DNA from: Deinococcus hopiensis KR-140
GTDB taxonomy: Bacteria; Deinococcota; Deinococci; Deinococcales; Deinococcaceae
Direction of reading: 5' to 3'
Length of the DNA: 64,000 nucleotides
Assembly: GCA_943327755.2 (NCBI GenBank)
Contig: CALPYF020000025.1
Coordinates: forward strand, 1-64,000
The translations under genes were made by a program, and so were the position numbers. Position 1 is the stretch's first letter, and the number at the start of each line of letters is the position of its first letter. Of this stretch, positions 1 to 7,563 are shown in pieces. The notes under the pieces are model-generated. The model did not search any database. It had not been told where the DNA came from and saw only the letters and a program-made list of their open reading frames with translations.

Positions 1-127
<127 letters not shown>

Positions 128-146
128 TCCTCATCTCTTCCCACAC

Positions 147-163
147 CAGCCCCCCTGGGGCTG
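147..163 (+). other. Short stem-loop just after 16S rRNA
   Basis: CAGCCCC (147-153) pairs with GGGGCTG (157-163) around a 3-nt loop. It lies between the mature 16S end and the terminator, so it may be part of the rRNA trailer or a processing stem. The function is inferred from position only. Confidence 0.4.
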
Positions 164-182
164 ACTGCAACTCTGCTCTCCT

Positions 183-222
183 CGTCCCCGACGCCTCCAG
201 CGTCGGGGACGCGCTTTGTTTT
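183..222 (+). terminator. Intrinsic terminator of the 16S transcript
   Basis: CGTCCCCGACGC (183-194) and GCGTCGGGGACG (200-211) form a perfect 12-bp stem with a 5-nt loop, followed by the T-rich tract CGCTTTGTTTT. This is a strong factor-independent terminator about 60 bp after the 16S end, implying that the 16S gene is transcribed without a linked 23S. Confidence 0.85.
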
Positions 223-251
223 GCCCCGACCTCAGGTGCTTTCTGGACCGG

Positions 252-257
252 GTACAA
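252..257 (+). promoter_or_regulatory. -10 element of a leaderless promoter for the acyl-CoA-binding protein gene
   Basis: TACAAT lies 8 nt before the ATG at 266. This spacing puts the transcription start at or next to the start codon and rejects the upstream in-frame ATG at 98, which lies inside the 16S gene. Confidence 0.7.
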
Positions 258-265
258 TTCCTGAC

Positions 266-520
266 ATGATCACTCCCTTCGAGCAGGCCCAGCAGGACGT
301 GCAGACCCTCAGCCGCAAACCCGGCAACGACACCCTCCTGAAGCTGTACGCGCTGTACAAGCAGGGCAGCGCCGGTGACGTCAGCGGCAAACGCCCCGGC
401 GGCTTCGACTTCGTGGGCGGCGCCAAGTACGACGCCTGGGAAGCCCTGAAAGGCAGGACCCAGGACGAGGCGCAGGCGGAGTACGTCGCGCTGGTGCAGA
501 CGCTCAAGGCGCAGGACTGA
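266..520 (+). CDS. Acyl-CoA-binding protein (ACBP family)
   Basis: An 84-residue protein, the usual length of free-standing ACBPs. It shows the two family signatures: YALYKQGSAGD near residues 29-39 (canonical YxxYKQATxGD) and KYDAWEALKG near residues 54-63 (canonical KWDAWxxLKG). Family members bind medium and long acyl-CoA esters in the cytosol with a four-helix bundle and buffer the acyl-CoA pool. The start is the ATG 8 nt after a TACAAT -10 element. It stands alone between the 16S terminator and the irrE operon, which has its own promoter. ACBPs are widespread in eukaryotes and patchy in bacteria. Confidence 0.92.
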   Translation: MITPFEQAQQDVQTLSRKPGNDTLLKLYALYKQGSAGDVSGKRPGGFDFVGGAKYDAWEALKGRTQDEAQAEYVALVQTLKAQD

Positions 521-587
521 CCAGCCGAATGCGGGGTCGCGTGAACCGGCGGGGCAGCCGGGCGCGCGGCCCCGCCCGCGTTCACGG

Positions 588-593
588 TAAGCT
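588..593 (+). promoter_or_regulatory. -10 element of the irrE operon, leaderless
   Basis: TAAGCT lies 7 nt before the GTG at 601. No convincing -35 is visible about 17 bp upstream. The element decides the irrE start: the frame is open back to an ATG at 529, but that would place the promoter inside the coding region. Confidence 0.65.
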
Positions 594-600
594 GCACTCC

Positions 601-1419
601 GTGAGCGACGCGCCCCCCACCCTGACGCCGGACATCCTGAGCGGCGCGAAGGCCCGCATGCGCGACCTGGCCGCCGGGTACGGTGCAGCGCTGCCCGGCC
701 TGGACACGCACAGCCTCATGGCTGGGCTGGACGGCGTGCAGCTGACGTTCATGCCGATGGGCGACCGGGACGGCGCGTACGACCCGGAACATCAGGTCAT
801 CCTGATCAACAGTAAGGTCCGCCCGGAACGGCAGCGCTTCACGCTGGCGCACGAGATCAGCCACGCGCTGCTGCTGGGCGACGACGACCTCCTGAGCGAC
901 CTGCATGACGAGTTCGAGGGCGACCGGCTGGAACATGTCATCGAGACGCTGTGCAACGTCGGCGCGGCCGCGCTGCTGATGCCCCGGCCCCTGATCGAGG
1001 AGATGCTGTCGCGCTTCGGGCCCACTGGCCGGGCACTGGGTGAACTGGCCCGCCGCGCGGACGTGAGTGCCAGCACCGCGCTGTACACCCTGGCCGAGCA
1101 CACGACCGCGCCTGTGCTGTACGCCGTGTGCGCCGTGACTCGCCAGGGCGACGACGACGAGGAGGGCGGTGGCAAGGCCCTGACCGTCCGCGTGAGCAGC
1201 GCCGCGCCCGGCGTGAAGTACAGCCTGCGCGTCGGTACGCCCATCCCCGACGACCACCCGGCGGCGGTGGCGCTGGATACCCGGCTGCCCATTGCCGCGG
1301 ACAGCTTCATCCCGTTCCGTTCGGGCCGCAAGATGCCCGCCCGCGTGGACGCCTTCCCGGACCGGCACCGCGTGATGGTCAGCTTCGGCCTGCGCGAGAA
1401 GGGCCGGGACGAGGCTTGA
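601..1419 (+). CDS. irrE: Radiation-response metallopeptidase IrrE (PprI)
   Basis: IrrE/PprI is the zinc metallopeptidase that cleaves the repressor DdrO after irradiation or desiccation and so derepresses the RDRM regulon. This 272-aa protein has the gluzincin motif HEISH at residues 84-88 (zinc ligands H84 and H88, catalytic E85). E115 lies 30 residues after E85, matching the spacing of the third ligand in characterised IrrE. The flanking text (RQRFTLAHEI, ETLCNV, FGPTGRALGELA, PFRSGRKM) follows the D. radiodurans protein closely as I recall it; a helix-turn-helix-like segment near 135-160 and a C-terminal GAF-like region follow. It is shorter at both ends than the 328-aa D. radiodurans protein. 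The GTG start is set by the -10 TAAGCT 7 nt upstream. It overlaps folP. Confidence 0.97.
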   Translation: MSDAPPTLTPDILSGAKARMRDLAAGYGAALPGLDTHSLMAGLDGVQLTFMPMGDRDGAYDPEHQVILINSKVRPERQRFTLAHEISHALLLGDDDLLSDLHDEFEGDRLEHVIETLCNVGAAALLMPRPLIEEMLSRFGPTGRALGELARRADVSASTALYTLAEHTTAPVLYAVCAVTRQGDDDEEGGGKALTVRVSSAAPGVKYSLRVGTPIPDDHPAAVALDTRLPIAADSFIPFRSGRKMPARVDAFPDRHRVMVSFGLREKGRDEA

Positions 1420-2276
1420 GGCACGCGCTGACCTTCCGCCGCCCGGTGCCCGGCGCGGAGCGACATGCGGACGGCTGGACGCTCGGCTGGGCGGGCACGG
1501 CCGTGATGGGCATCCTGAACGTCACGCCGGACAGCTTCAGCGACGGGGGACGGCACGCGGCCCTGAACGCCGCCGTGGCCTCAGCGCGCGCCATGTGTGA
1601 CGCGGGCGTGCTGTTCGTGGATATCGGCGGCGAGAGCACCCGCCCCGGCGCGGCGCCCGTGCCCGCCCATGAGGAACTCGACCGCGTGCTGCCCGTCATC
1701 CGCGCCCTGAGCGGCGAGGGGATCGTCCTGAGCGTGGACACCATGAAACCCGAGGTGGCCGCCGCCGCCCTGGCCGCCGGGGCGCACCTGATCAACGACG
1801 TGACCGGCCTGCGCGACCCGCAGATGCGCGCCGTGTGCGCCGACGCCGGAGCGCCCGCCTGCGTGATGCACATGCAGGGCGAACCGCGCACCATGCAGCG
1901 CGACCCGCACTACGTCGACGTGGTACGCGAGGTGCACGGGTACCTGCACGCCCAGGCGCGCGAGGCCCTGGCCGCCGGGGTGCCGGACGTGATCCTCGAC
2001 CCGGGCATCGGCTTCGGAAAGACGCTGGAACACAACCTCGCGCTGTTGCGGGCCCTGCCCGACCTGACGGGCGGGCCTCACCCCGTCCTGATCGGCGCGA
2101 GCCGCAAACGCCTGATCGACTTCATCGCGGACGTCCCCGAGGCGCCGGACCGTGATCCGGGCAGCCTCGCGCTGCATCTGCACGCCGCACGGCACGGCGC
2201 GGCCATCGTGCGCGCCCACGCCGCCGCCGCGCACGTGCAGGCGCTGCGGGTCCAGACCGCACTGAACGCCGGCTGA
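1416..2276 (+). CDS. folP: Dihydropteroate synthase
   Basis: Condenses p-aminobenzoate with 7,8-dihydropterin pyrophosphate to 7,8-dihydropteroate in folate synthesis. The DHPS signatures are in order: MGILNVTPDSFSDGG near the N-terminus, VDIGGESTRPGA, LINDVTGL, DPGIGFGKT and LIGASRKRLI, a complete TIM barrel of about 286 aa. The frame overlaps the irrE stop. I take the TTG at 1416, which overlaps the irrE TGA as TTGA and suggests translational coupling; the GTG at 1446 is the alternative. The location directly after irrE and before folB and folK fits a four-gene operon. Confidence 0.95.
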   Translation: MRHALTFRRPVPGAERHADGWTLGWAGTAVMGILNVTPDSFSDGGRHAALNAAVASARAMCDAGVLFVDIGGESTRPGAAPVPAHEELDRVLPVIRALSGEGIVLSVDTMKPEVAAAALAAGAHLINDVTGLRDPQMRAVCADAGAPACVMHMQGEPRTMQRDPHYVDVVREVHGYLHAQAREALAAGVPDVILDPGIGFGKTLEHNLALLRALPDLTGGPHPVLIGASRKRLIDFIADVPEAPDRDPGSLALHLHAARHGAAIVRAHAAAAHVQALRVQTALNAG

Positions 2277-2299
2277 CCCGCACCCACTACACTCGGGAG

Positions 2300-2683
2300 A
2301 TGACGACCCCCACCCCCCCGCACAGCCGCGTCGTGCTGCAGGGCCTGGAATTCCACGCCCGGCACGGCGTGTTCGACACCGAGGCCGTCCTGGGCGCGCG
2401 CTTCATCGTGGACGCCGAACTGCACTACCCCTTCGCGGGCCTGCAAGACGACCTGGACGAGGCCGTGAACTACGCGGCCGTGTACGCCGCCATCCAGGAA
2501 GAGGTCACGGTGCCACGCCATCAGCTGATCGAAGTGCTGACCGACCGGATCGCGCGGCGCGTCCTGCGGGACCAGCCGCGCCTGACTCACGTCACCGTGC
2601 GCGTACACAAACCCTTCGCGCCGCTGCCCGGCGTGTTCCGCGACGTGTACGCCGAACTGACCCTGCGCCGCGAGGACCTGTGA
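2300..2683 (+). CDS. folB: Dihydroneopterin aldolase
   Basis: Converts 7,8-dihydroneopterin to 6-hydroxymethyl-7,8-dihydropterin and glycolaldehyde, the step before FolK. The 127-aa protein is the usual size, with the N-terminal HARHGVFDTE segment holding the conserved glutamate and the C-terminal VHKPFAP holding the catalytic lysine. It begins 23 bp after folP and has its own TACACT -10 (2288-2293) 6 nt before the ATG, so it may also be transcribed as a leaderless mRNA independent of irrE. Its 3' end overlaps folK by 4 bp. Confidence 0.95.
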   Translation: MTTPTPPHSRVVLQGLEFHARHGVFDTEAVLGARFIVDAELHYPFAGLQDDLDEAVNYAAVYAAIQEEVTVPRHQLIEVLTDRIARRVLRDQPRLTHVTVRVHKPFAPLPGVFRDVYAELTLRREDL

Positions 2684-3195
2684 GCACCCCGCAGACCGCC
2701 GCGTTCATCGCGCTGGGCGCGAACCTGGGCAACCCCCTGACCACCCTGCGCTGGGCCGTGACCGAACTGCGGACCCTGGGCACCGTGAAGGCCCTGTCCC
2801 GGCTGTACCGCACCGCTCCCGTCGGCGGGCCCGCCGGGCAGCCTGAGTACCTGAACGCCGCGACCTGCCTGCACACCTCCCTGAGCGCCCCGGACCTGCT
2901 GGCGGGCCTGCACGACATCGAGGCCCGCGCCGGACGCACCCGGACCGAACGCTGGGAGGCCCGTACCCTCGACCTCGACCTGATCCTGTACGGCCAGCTG
3001 ACCAGCGACGCGCCAGACCTGCACCTGCCCCACCCGCGCGCGTGGGACCGGGCGTTCGTGCTGGCGCCCCTGTGCGACCTGCACCCGCACCTGACGCACC
3101 CCACGACCGGCGAGACTGTCAGCGCCGCGCTGGCCCGCACCGACCGCCAGGGTGTGGAAGCCCACTTCGACGACTGGTACAACGACTGGCACTGA
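2680..3195 (+). CDS. folK: 2-amino-4-hydroxy-6-hydroxymethyldihydropteridine pyrophosphokinase
   Basis: Transfers pyrophosphate from ATP to 6-hydroxymethyl-7,8-dihydropterin, giving the FolP substrate. The 171-aa protein shows ALGANLGNP at the N-terminus, RTERWEARTLDLDLILYG (the metal-binding DxD and family signature) in the middle, and LHLPHPRAWDRAFVLAPL after it. The start is a GTG overlapping the folB stop as GTGA, a typical coupled junction. It is the last gene of the irrE-fol operon; I see no strong terminator in the 90 bp that follow. Confidence 0.95.
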   Translation: MSTPQTAAFIALGANLGNPLTTLRWAVTELRTLGTVKALSRLYRTAPVGGPAGQPEYLNAATCLHTSLSAPDLLAGLHDIEARAGRTRTERWEARTLDLDLILYGQLTSDAPDLHLPHPRAWDRAFVLAPLCDLHPHLTHPTTGETVSAALARTDRQGVEAHFDDWYNDWH

Positions 3196-3286
3196 CCCGC
3201 GCCCGACCGGGTTCCCCACCCGGTGACCACACTGCGGCGCCGCCCGCCATTCCCAGGCGGCGCGGGACGCTATGCTGGGCGGTGAC

Positions 3287-3781
3287 ATGAGCAAGCACAC
3301 CACATCCACCAGCCACGGAGGCGCTGGCCGCGCGCTGCTGTGGGTTGCCATCCTGCTGACCGTGGCCCTCCTGGGCTTCGTGACCGCCACCGCCGTCCGC
3401 GCCAACCCCATCTACAGTGACCGCGAGGCGAACGGCATCAGCAAGTACCGCTTCATCGAAGAGTGCAAGGAAATCGCCGAGGACAGCGAGCAGCTCACCG
3501 TGGGCGCGATGGGCCAGACCATCCCCCTGAAGACCCTGGTCGAGCAGAGCAGCCCCCTGAAAGCCGGGGACGAGATCCACGCCACGCTCGACGCCACGTC
3601 CGCCGAGATCGTCAAGGCCACCCAGACCGTCGAGGGCGGCGGCTGGACCCTCACCGCGCCGGCCACCATCGCCGTGCACAACGGCGCGAACGTGAAGACC
3701 CTGGGGCAGCTGCCCCTGGCCTGCACGCACGACAAGAAGAGCGACAAGACCACCGCGACCCTGAACCTCCCCGGTCAGTAA
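3287..3781 (+). CDS. Membrane-anchored hypothetical protein
   Basis: A 164-aa protein with a polar N-terminus, one hydrophobic segment at about residues 17-38 (ALLWVAILLTVALLGFV) and a soluble domain presumably outside the membrane. Two cysteines (EECKEIA and LACTHDKK) could pair. I recognise no family. The start is the ATG at 3287, preceded by a TATGCT -10 (3271-3276) 10 nt upstream; the ATG within that hexamer (3272) is not used on this reading. A bidirectional hairpin follows it. Confidence 0.7.
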   Translation: MSKHTTSTSHGGAGRALLWVAILLTVALLGFVTATAVRANPIYSDREANGISKYRFIEECKEIAEDSEQLTVGAMGQTIPLKTLVEQSSPLKAGDEIHATLDATSAEIVKATQTVEGGGWTLTAPATIAVHNGANVKTLGQLPLACTHDKKSDKTTATLNLPGQ

Positions 3782-3796
3782 GACGCGCGATCAGCA

Positions 3797-3824
3797 GGCC
3801 CCGGCGGACGCATCTGCCGGGGCC
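3797..3824. terminator. Hairpin between convergent genes
   Basis: GGCCCCGGC (3797-3805) and GCCGGGGCC (3816-3824) form a 9-bp GC-only stem with a 10-nt loop between two converging genes. The T tract is weak on either strand, so efficiency is uncertain. Confidence 0.55.
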
Positions 3825-3854
3825 TTCGCCTGTCTCCGGGACAGCCGGTCTCCC

Positions 3855-4169
3855 CTACAGCACGACGTCCAGGCCGCTCAGGCACTCCTCGGCAATCGCG
3901 CGCGCCAGCGGATCGCGCGTGCTGCGGGCGTAGCTGACGCCCAGCTGCAGGTGCCGCTGCCCGTCCGGGCCTCCCAACAGTTCCAGCGTCTGGAAGAACG
4001 CCAGGTGGGTGTGCGCCAGAAGCACGTCCCGCGTCCGCTCGGGCGGCAGGACGCTCAGGAGGTCCAGCGCCTCGCGGTACAGGCGCAGCGCCCGCGCCTG
4101 ATCGCCCTCCACGGCACTCTCCCGCCCCAGCTGCAGGGCGCGGGCGGCCGACAGGTAATCACTGCGCAT
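3855..4169 (-). CDS. Small helical protein, possibly TPR-like
   Basis: A 104-aa protein made almost entirely of predicted amphipathic helices (SAARALQLGRESAVEGDQARALRLYREALDLLSVL), with helix pairs of TPR length. I do not recognise a defined family, so TPR-like is a pattern-based guess. The start is the ATG at 4169, with TAGAAT (4177-4182, complement) 7 nt upstream, a leaderless arrangement. It is the last gene of a reverse-strand cluster and starts 26 bp after the YraN stop. Confidence 0.6.
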   Translation of the reverse strand: MRSDYLSAARALQLGRESAVEGDQARALRLYREALDLLSVLPPERTRDVLLAHTHLAFFQTLELLGGPDGQRHLQLGVSYARSTRDPLARAIAEECLSGLDVVL

Positions 4170-4195
4170 GCCGCGGATTCTACCGTGCGGGCCGG

Positions 4196-4537
4196 TCATT
4201 CGACCGCGTGCAGGCTCAGCGTGCCGTCCCTGGCACTCCCGTCGATGGTCAGCACCTCCAGGCGGCACGGCAGGTCGTCGCGGCCCAGTTCGCGCGTCAG
4301 GTATGTCAGCGCGGCGCGCTGCATCAGCGCCAGCTTGCGCGGCGTGACGGACTCCGCCGCGCTGCCGAAACGTGCCGAGCGGCGCTGGCGGACCTCCGTG
4401 AACACCAGCGTCCCGCCCGGCTCGCGCGAGATCACGTCGATCTCCCCGCCGGGAATGCGGTAGTTGCGGGCCAGCACTACCCGCCCCAGCCCGCTCAGGA
4501 ACGCGGCGGCGCGGTCCTCGGCCTGCGCGCCCTTCAT
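4196..4537 (-). CDS. YraN family putative endonuclease (UPF0102)
   Basis: A 113-aa protein with the YraN pattern: AEDRAAAFLSGLGRVVLARNYR, then GGEIDVISRE and LVFTEVRQR, the last two holding the D and ExR residues of the PD-(D/E)xK-like core (the family often has ExK). It is a predicted Holliday-junction-resolvase-like nuclease of unproven function. Its ATG overlaps the HAD gene stop by 4 bp (ATGA), indicating translational coupling. Confidence 0.88.
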   Translation of the reverse strand: MKGAQAEDRAAAFLSGLGRVVLARNYRIPGGEIDVISREPGGTLVFTEVRQRRSARFGSAAESVTPRKLALMQRAALTYLTRELGRDDLPCRLEVLTIDGSARDGTLSLHAVE

Positions 4538-5202
4538 GCCAGCCAGTCGGGCCAGGACGTGAAGTCCGCTGCGGCCAGCGCCGCGCCCGCCGCCAGCAGG
4601 GCCGAGGCCGGCGCGGTGGTCGTCAGGGCCACCACCCGGCAGCCCGCCCCGGCCGCGCTGCGCACCCCGTTCACGGCGTCCTCGTGCGCGAGGCAGTCGG
4701 CGGCGTTCAGGCCCAGCCGCTGCGCGCCCAGCAGGAACGGCTCCGGGTGAGGTTTGCCGCGCGTGACGTCCTCGCCCAGCACCCGCGTCACGAAGCGCGG
4801 CCCGAAACCCAGCTGCTCCATGCCGAACGCCACGTTCACCGCGTCGGCACTCGTGACCAGCGCGAACGGAATCCCCCGCGCGTCCAGCGCGTCCAGGTAC
4901 GCGCTCAGGCCCGCCACCTCGCGCAGGGCGCCCGACGCCAGGGACCGGTAGCGGCCCTCCTTCGCGTTGTGAAAGCGGGCGGCCAGCACCTCGTCCGGGT
5001 ACGAACCGGTCAGGCGCTCGATGATCTCCGGGTTGCGGCCCCCATCCACCTTGTGATCCAAGTCCTCCTCCGACAGGGTCAGGCCCAGCACCTCTGAGGC
5101 CACCTCCTGCCACGCCTGCCGGTGAAAGGCGTTGTTCGCGGTCAGGACACCGTCCATGTCGAACAGCACCCCGGCGGGCCGCCACGGCCATGCGCCACTC
5201 AC
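4534..5202 (-). CDS. HAD-superfamily hydrolase, beta-phosphoglucomutase-like
   Basis: A 222-aa HAD protein. Motif I FDMDGVLTANN (DxDGV) lies at the N-terminus, motif II is VTSADAV, and a late acidic motif (AHEDAVNGVRSA) closes the site. The helical cap between motifs I and II places it in subfamily IA with phosphoglucomutases and sugar phosphatases; the substrate cannot be read. The start is the GTG at 5202, just before motif I and 10 bp after the dsRBD gene stop. It is co-directional and overlapping with the YraN gene. Confidence 0.85.
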   Translation of the reverse strand: MSGAWPWRPAGVLFDMDGVLTANNAFHRQAWQEVASEVLGLTLSEEDLDHKVDGGRNPEIIERLTGSYPDEVLAARFHNAKEGRYRSLASGALREVAGLSAYLDALDARGIPFALVTSADAVNVAFGMEQLGFGPRFVTRVLGEDVTRGKPHPEPFLLGAQRLGLNAADCLAHEDAVNGVRSAAGAGCRVVALTTTAPASALLAAGAALAAADFTSWPDWLA

Positions 5203-5212
5203 TGCGCCGCCC

Positions 5213-5629
5213 TCACAGCGGGTCTGGCCCGTGCCCGAGATCGAGCAGCAGCTCGCGGTACAGGCGCCCCGCGTCACGGCGCACGTCGTCCAGCGAGGCA
5301 TCCTCGTCCGCGAACTCCGTGGCGGTCTCCAGCGCGGCCTCCAGCACCCCGGCGTAGATCGGCCAGCGCCCCGCAGGGGCCTCGTCGAGCACCTCCTCGG
5401 TGTCCGCCATCGGCTCGCCATCCAGCACGCGCAGCGCCGAATCCGCCGCCGCCCGCTCGGCGTCCTTGCGGCTGCGGCCCGACCCGCCCTCGCCCAGCGC
5501 CTCCCCGCCGATCCGCACCGTCACGTGGAACGTCCGCTGGTGGGGCGGACCGTCGGACGACACCTCGAATTCCGGCGCGCCCAGGCCCAGACTCAGGGCG
5601 CGCGCGATCAGGTCACCTTTCGCGTTCAT
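5213..5629 (-). CDS. Double-stranded RNA-binding domain protein
   Basis: A 138-aa protein whose first 70 residues fit a dsRBD: PEFEVSSDGPPHQRTFHVTVRIGGEALGEG, then the GRSRKDAERAAADSAL helix with the basic RKDAE signature that contacts RNA. The C-terminal half is acidic and helical. Unlike RNase III there is no catalytic domain, so it may protect or deliver structured RNA; that is inference. The ATG at 5629 has TAGGCT (5637-5642, complement) 7 nt upstream, and it is divergent from the gene at 5660 with only 30 bp between start codons. Confidence 0.8.
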   Translation of the reverse strand: MNAKGDLIARALSLGLGAPEFEVSSDGPPHQRTFHVTVRIGGEALGEGGSGRSRKDAERAAADSALRVLDGEPMADTEEVLDEAPAGRWPIYAGVLEAALETATEFADEDASLDDVRRDAGRLYRELLLDLGHGPDPL

Positions 5630-5636
5630 GCACCCC

Positions 5637-5653
5637 AGCCTACCCGCTACGCT
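5637..5653. promoter_or_regulatory. Back-to-back divergent leaderless -10 elements
   Basis: In the 30 bp between start codons at 5629 (-) and 5660 (+), the reverse strand has TAGGCT (complement of 5637-5642) 7 nt from its ATG, and the forward strand has TACGCT (5648-5653) 6 nt from its ATG. The -10 hexamers are 5 bp apart, so each -35 region must lie inside the other gene. Confidence 0.65.
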
Positions 5654-5659
5654 GAGGGT

Positions 5660-6136
5660 ATGCGCCTCCCGACCCTCCTGCTGCCCCTGCTGCTCGGCGC
5701 GGCTCTCGCCGCCCCGGCCCCCGCGTCCGTCCAGCCGGGGCAGACCTGGACGCTCAGCGCCACCACCTTCGACGGCGAGGTGCTGAGCACGGCCCTGCGC
5801 CTGACCGCTGCGCCGCCCACCCCCACCGCGCCCGGCACCTACCGCGCCGACCGCGGCAGCCTGCTGCTCGATGCGACCGCCGATACGCTGATCGCCCTGG
5901 ACCTGAAAGACGCCCGCGAGGGCGGCCTGGGCCTCGCCTGCGCGCTGCGTCTGAGCACCCTGGGCCAGCCCGGCGCGACCGGCGTGCTCGCCAGCGGCCC
6001 CCTGAGCGACCTGCCCGCCGCGCTGGAACGTGCCCTGGCCGTTCTGGACGTCACCCGCACGCCGCAGGAACAGGCCGACGCCGCCCGCGAACTGCGCCTG
6101 GGCCAGTGCACCCTGACGCTGGCCCCCACGCCCTGA
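5660..6136 (+). CDS. Secreted hypothetical protein, paralogue of the gene at 7564
   Basis: A 158-aa protein with a Sec signal peptide (LLLPLLLGAALAAPAPA, cleavage near residue 20). The mature part starts with QPGQTWTLSATTFDGE and ends with GQCTLTLAP. The protein at 7564 has matching stretches in the same order (RPGQTWVLSGTTVSGE, then GTCTLTRLR), and both have a central Cys followed by a segment ending in GVLASG / GILISG. So they are paralogues flanking uraA. Two conserved cysteines may form a disulfide. Function is unknown. The ATG is set by TACGCT 6 nt upstream. Confidence 0.75.
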   Translation: MRLPTLLLPLLLGAALAAPAPASVQPGQTWTLSATTFDGEVLSTALRLTAAPPTPTAPGTYRADRGSLLLDATADTLIALDLKDAREGGLGLACALRLSTLGQPGATGVLASGPLSDLPAALERALAVLDVTRTPQEQADAARELRLGQCTLTLAPTP

Positions 6137-6168
6137 CCGGTTGCCCACCCGCCGCACGGCAGGTGCGC

Positions 6169-6248
6169 TACCCTGAACCCCCGGAGCAACGCCGCCCCCA
6201 CCCGCCCCCTGCGCGGGTGCCGACCCATGCCCTCCGGAGGCCCCCGCC
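6169..6248 (+). promoter_or_regulatory. Promoter and leader of the uracil permease gene
   Basis: TACCCT (6169-6174) is a plausible -10, leaving a leader of about 68 nt before the GTG at 6249, longer than for most genes here. The leader has a small GGGT-GCCG-ACCC hairpin (about 6216-6227) and a strong GGAGG ribosome binding site inside the palindrome CCTCCGGAGG. I see no recognisable PyrR-type structure. Confidence 0.4.
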
Positions 6249-7490
6249 GTGACCCTGAACCCCACCCGCCCCAGCGCCCGCCAGATCGTGCTGGGCCTGC
6301 AACACTCCATCGCCATGTTCGGCGCGACCGTCCTGGTCCCCATCCTGGTCGGCCTGTCCCCCAGCGTCGCGCTGTTCGGCGCGGGCGTCGCCACGCTGCT
6401 GTTCCACCTGCTCACCCGCGGTCAGGTCCCGATCTTCCTGGGCAGCTCCTTCGCGTTCATCGCGCCCACCGCGCTGGTCGTCAAGGAATTCGGCCCTGCC
6501 GCCGCCGGGGGCGGCCTGATCGCCGCCGGGGCCATGTACCTGCTGTTCAGCGGCCTCGTGAAACTCCTCGGCACGGACAGGCTGCTGCGGGTGTTCCCGC
6601 CCGTCGTGACCGGCCCCGTCATCATCGTGATCGGCCTGGGCCTGAGCAGCGTCGCCGTGAATCAGGCCAAGACGAACTGGTGGCTGGCCCTCGTCACGCT
6701 GGCCGCCGCCGTCATCGCCAGCATCTACGGGAAGGGCCTGTTCCGCATGATCCCCATCCTGATCGGCGTCGTCACCGGGTACGTCGTGTCCCTCCTGACC
6801 GGGCAGGTGACCCAGGACGGCCTGAACGCCATCGCCGCCGCGCCCCTGCTGGGCCTCCCGGACTTCCACGCGCCCACCCTGGACTGGCGGGCCGTGGCGA
6901 TCATCGCGCCCGTCGCGGTCGTCACGTTCATCGAACACGTCGGGGACGTCATCGTGAACGGCCGCGTCGTCGGAAAGAACTTCCTAGAGAAACCCGGCCT
7001 GAGTCGCACCCTCCTCGCCGACGGCCTGGCGAACATGAGCAGCGCCGCGCTCGGCGGACCCGCCGCCACCACCTACGCCGAGAACACCGGCGTCCTCGCC
7101 CTCACCCGCGTGTACGACCCGCGCGTCCTCCAGATCGGCGCCGTATTCGCTGTCCTGTTCGGCTGCTCCCCTAAACTCGCCGCGGTGCTCAAGAGCCTCC
7201 CGCAGGGCGTGCTGGGCGGCGTGAGCATCCTGCTGTTCGGCATGATCGCCTCGGTCGGCATCCGCACCCTCAGTGAGGCGCGGATCGACTTCGCGCACAG
7301 CCGCAACCTCATCATCGTGTCCCTGATCCTCGTGCTGGGCCTGGGCGGCGCCGCGTTCCCCATCAGCGTCGCGGGCACCAGCCTCGAACTGCACGGCATG
7401 GCCCTCGCCGCACTGGTCGGCATCGTCGCGAACCTGATCCTGCCCGCGCAGACACCCGAGACGGACGAACCCGAACGCACCCTGCACTGA
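6249..7490 (+). CDS. uraA: Uracil permease, nucleobase:cation symporter family 2
   Basis: A 413-aa polytopic membrane protein. The N-terminus (IVLGLQHSIAMFGATVLVPILVGL) is the conserved first helix of UraA, and GQVPIFLGSSFAFIAP is the half-helix segment. GLANMSSAALGGPAATTYAENTGVLALT carries the NAT-family signature that binds the base. About 14 transmembrane segments are expected. It imports uracil with protons for pyrimidine salvage. GTG start with GGAGG upstream. A 13-bp terminator stem follows the stop. Confidence 0.92.
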   Translation: MTLNPTRPSARQIVLGLQHSIAMFGATVLVPILVGLSPSVALFGAGVATLLFHLLTRGQVPIFLGSSFAFIAPTALVVKEFGPAAAGGGLIAAGAMYLLFSGLVKLLGTDRLLRVFPPVVTGPVIIVIGLGLSSVAVNQAKTNWWLALVTLAAAVIASIYGKGLFRMIPILIGVVTGYVVSLLTGQVTQDGLNAIAAAPLLGLPDFHAPTLDWRAVAIIAPVAVVTFIEHVGDVIVNGRVVGKNFLEKPGLSRTLLADGLANMSSAALGGPAATTYAENTGVLALTRVYDPRVLQIGAVFAVLFGCSPKLAAVLKSLPQGVLGGVSILLFGMIASVGIRTLSEARIDFAHSRNLIIVSLILVLGLGGAAFPISVAGTSLELHGMALAALVGIVANLILPAQTPETDEPERTLH

Positions 7491-7499
7491 AGATGGCCC

Positions 7500-7543
7500 G
7501 CGCACCGGCCCGGCCTGTCACCTGAGGCAGCGGGCCGGTGCGC
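7500..7543 (+). terminator. Terminator after uraA
   Basis: GCGCACCGGCCCG (7500-7512) pairs perfectly with CGGGCCGGTGCGC (7531-7543) across an 18-nt loop, followed by GCGTTGTT. The -10 of the next gene (TAGGCT, 7551-7556) starts only 8 bp later. Confidence 0.8.
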
Positions 7544-7563
7544 GCGTTGTTAGGCTCGGGAGT

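Noticed and set aside
232..1368. Long reverse-strand frames opposite irrE
   Set aside because: They lie antisense to irrE, are rich in Arg/Gly/Ala/Val, and have no start signal or known motif.
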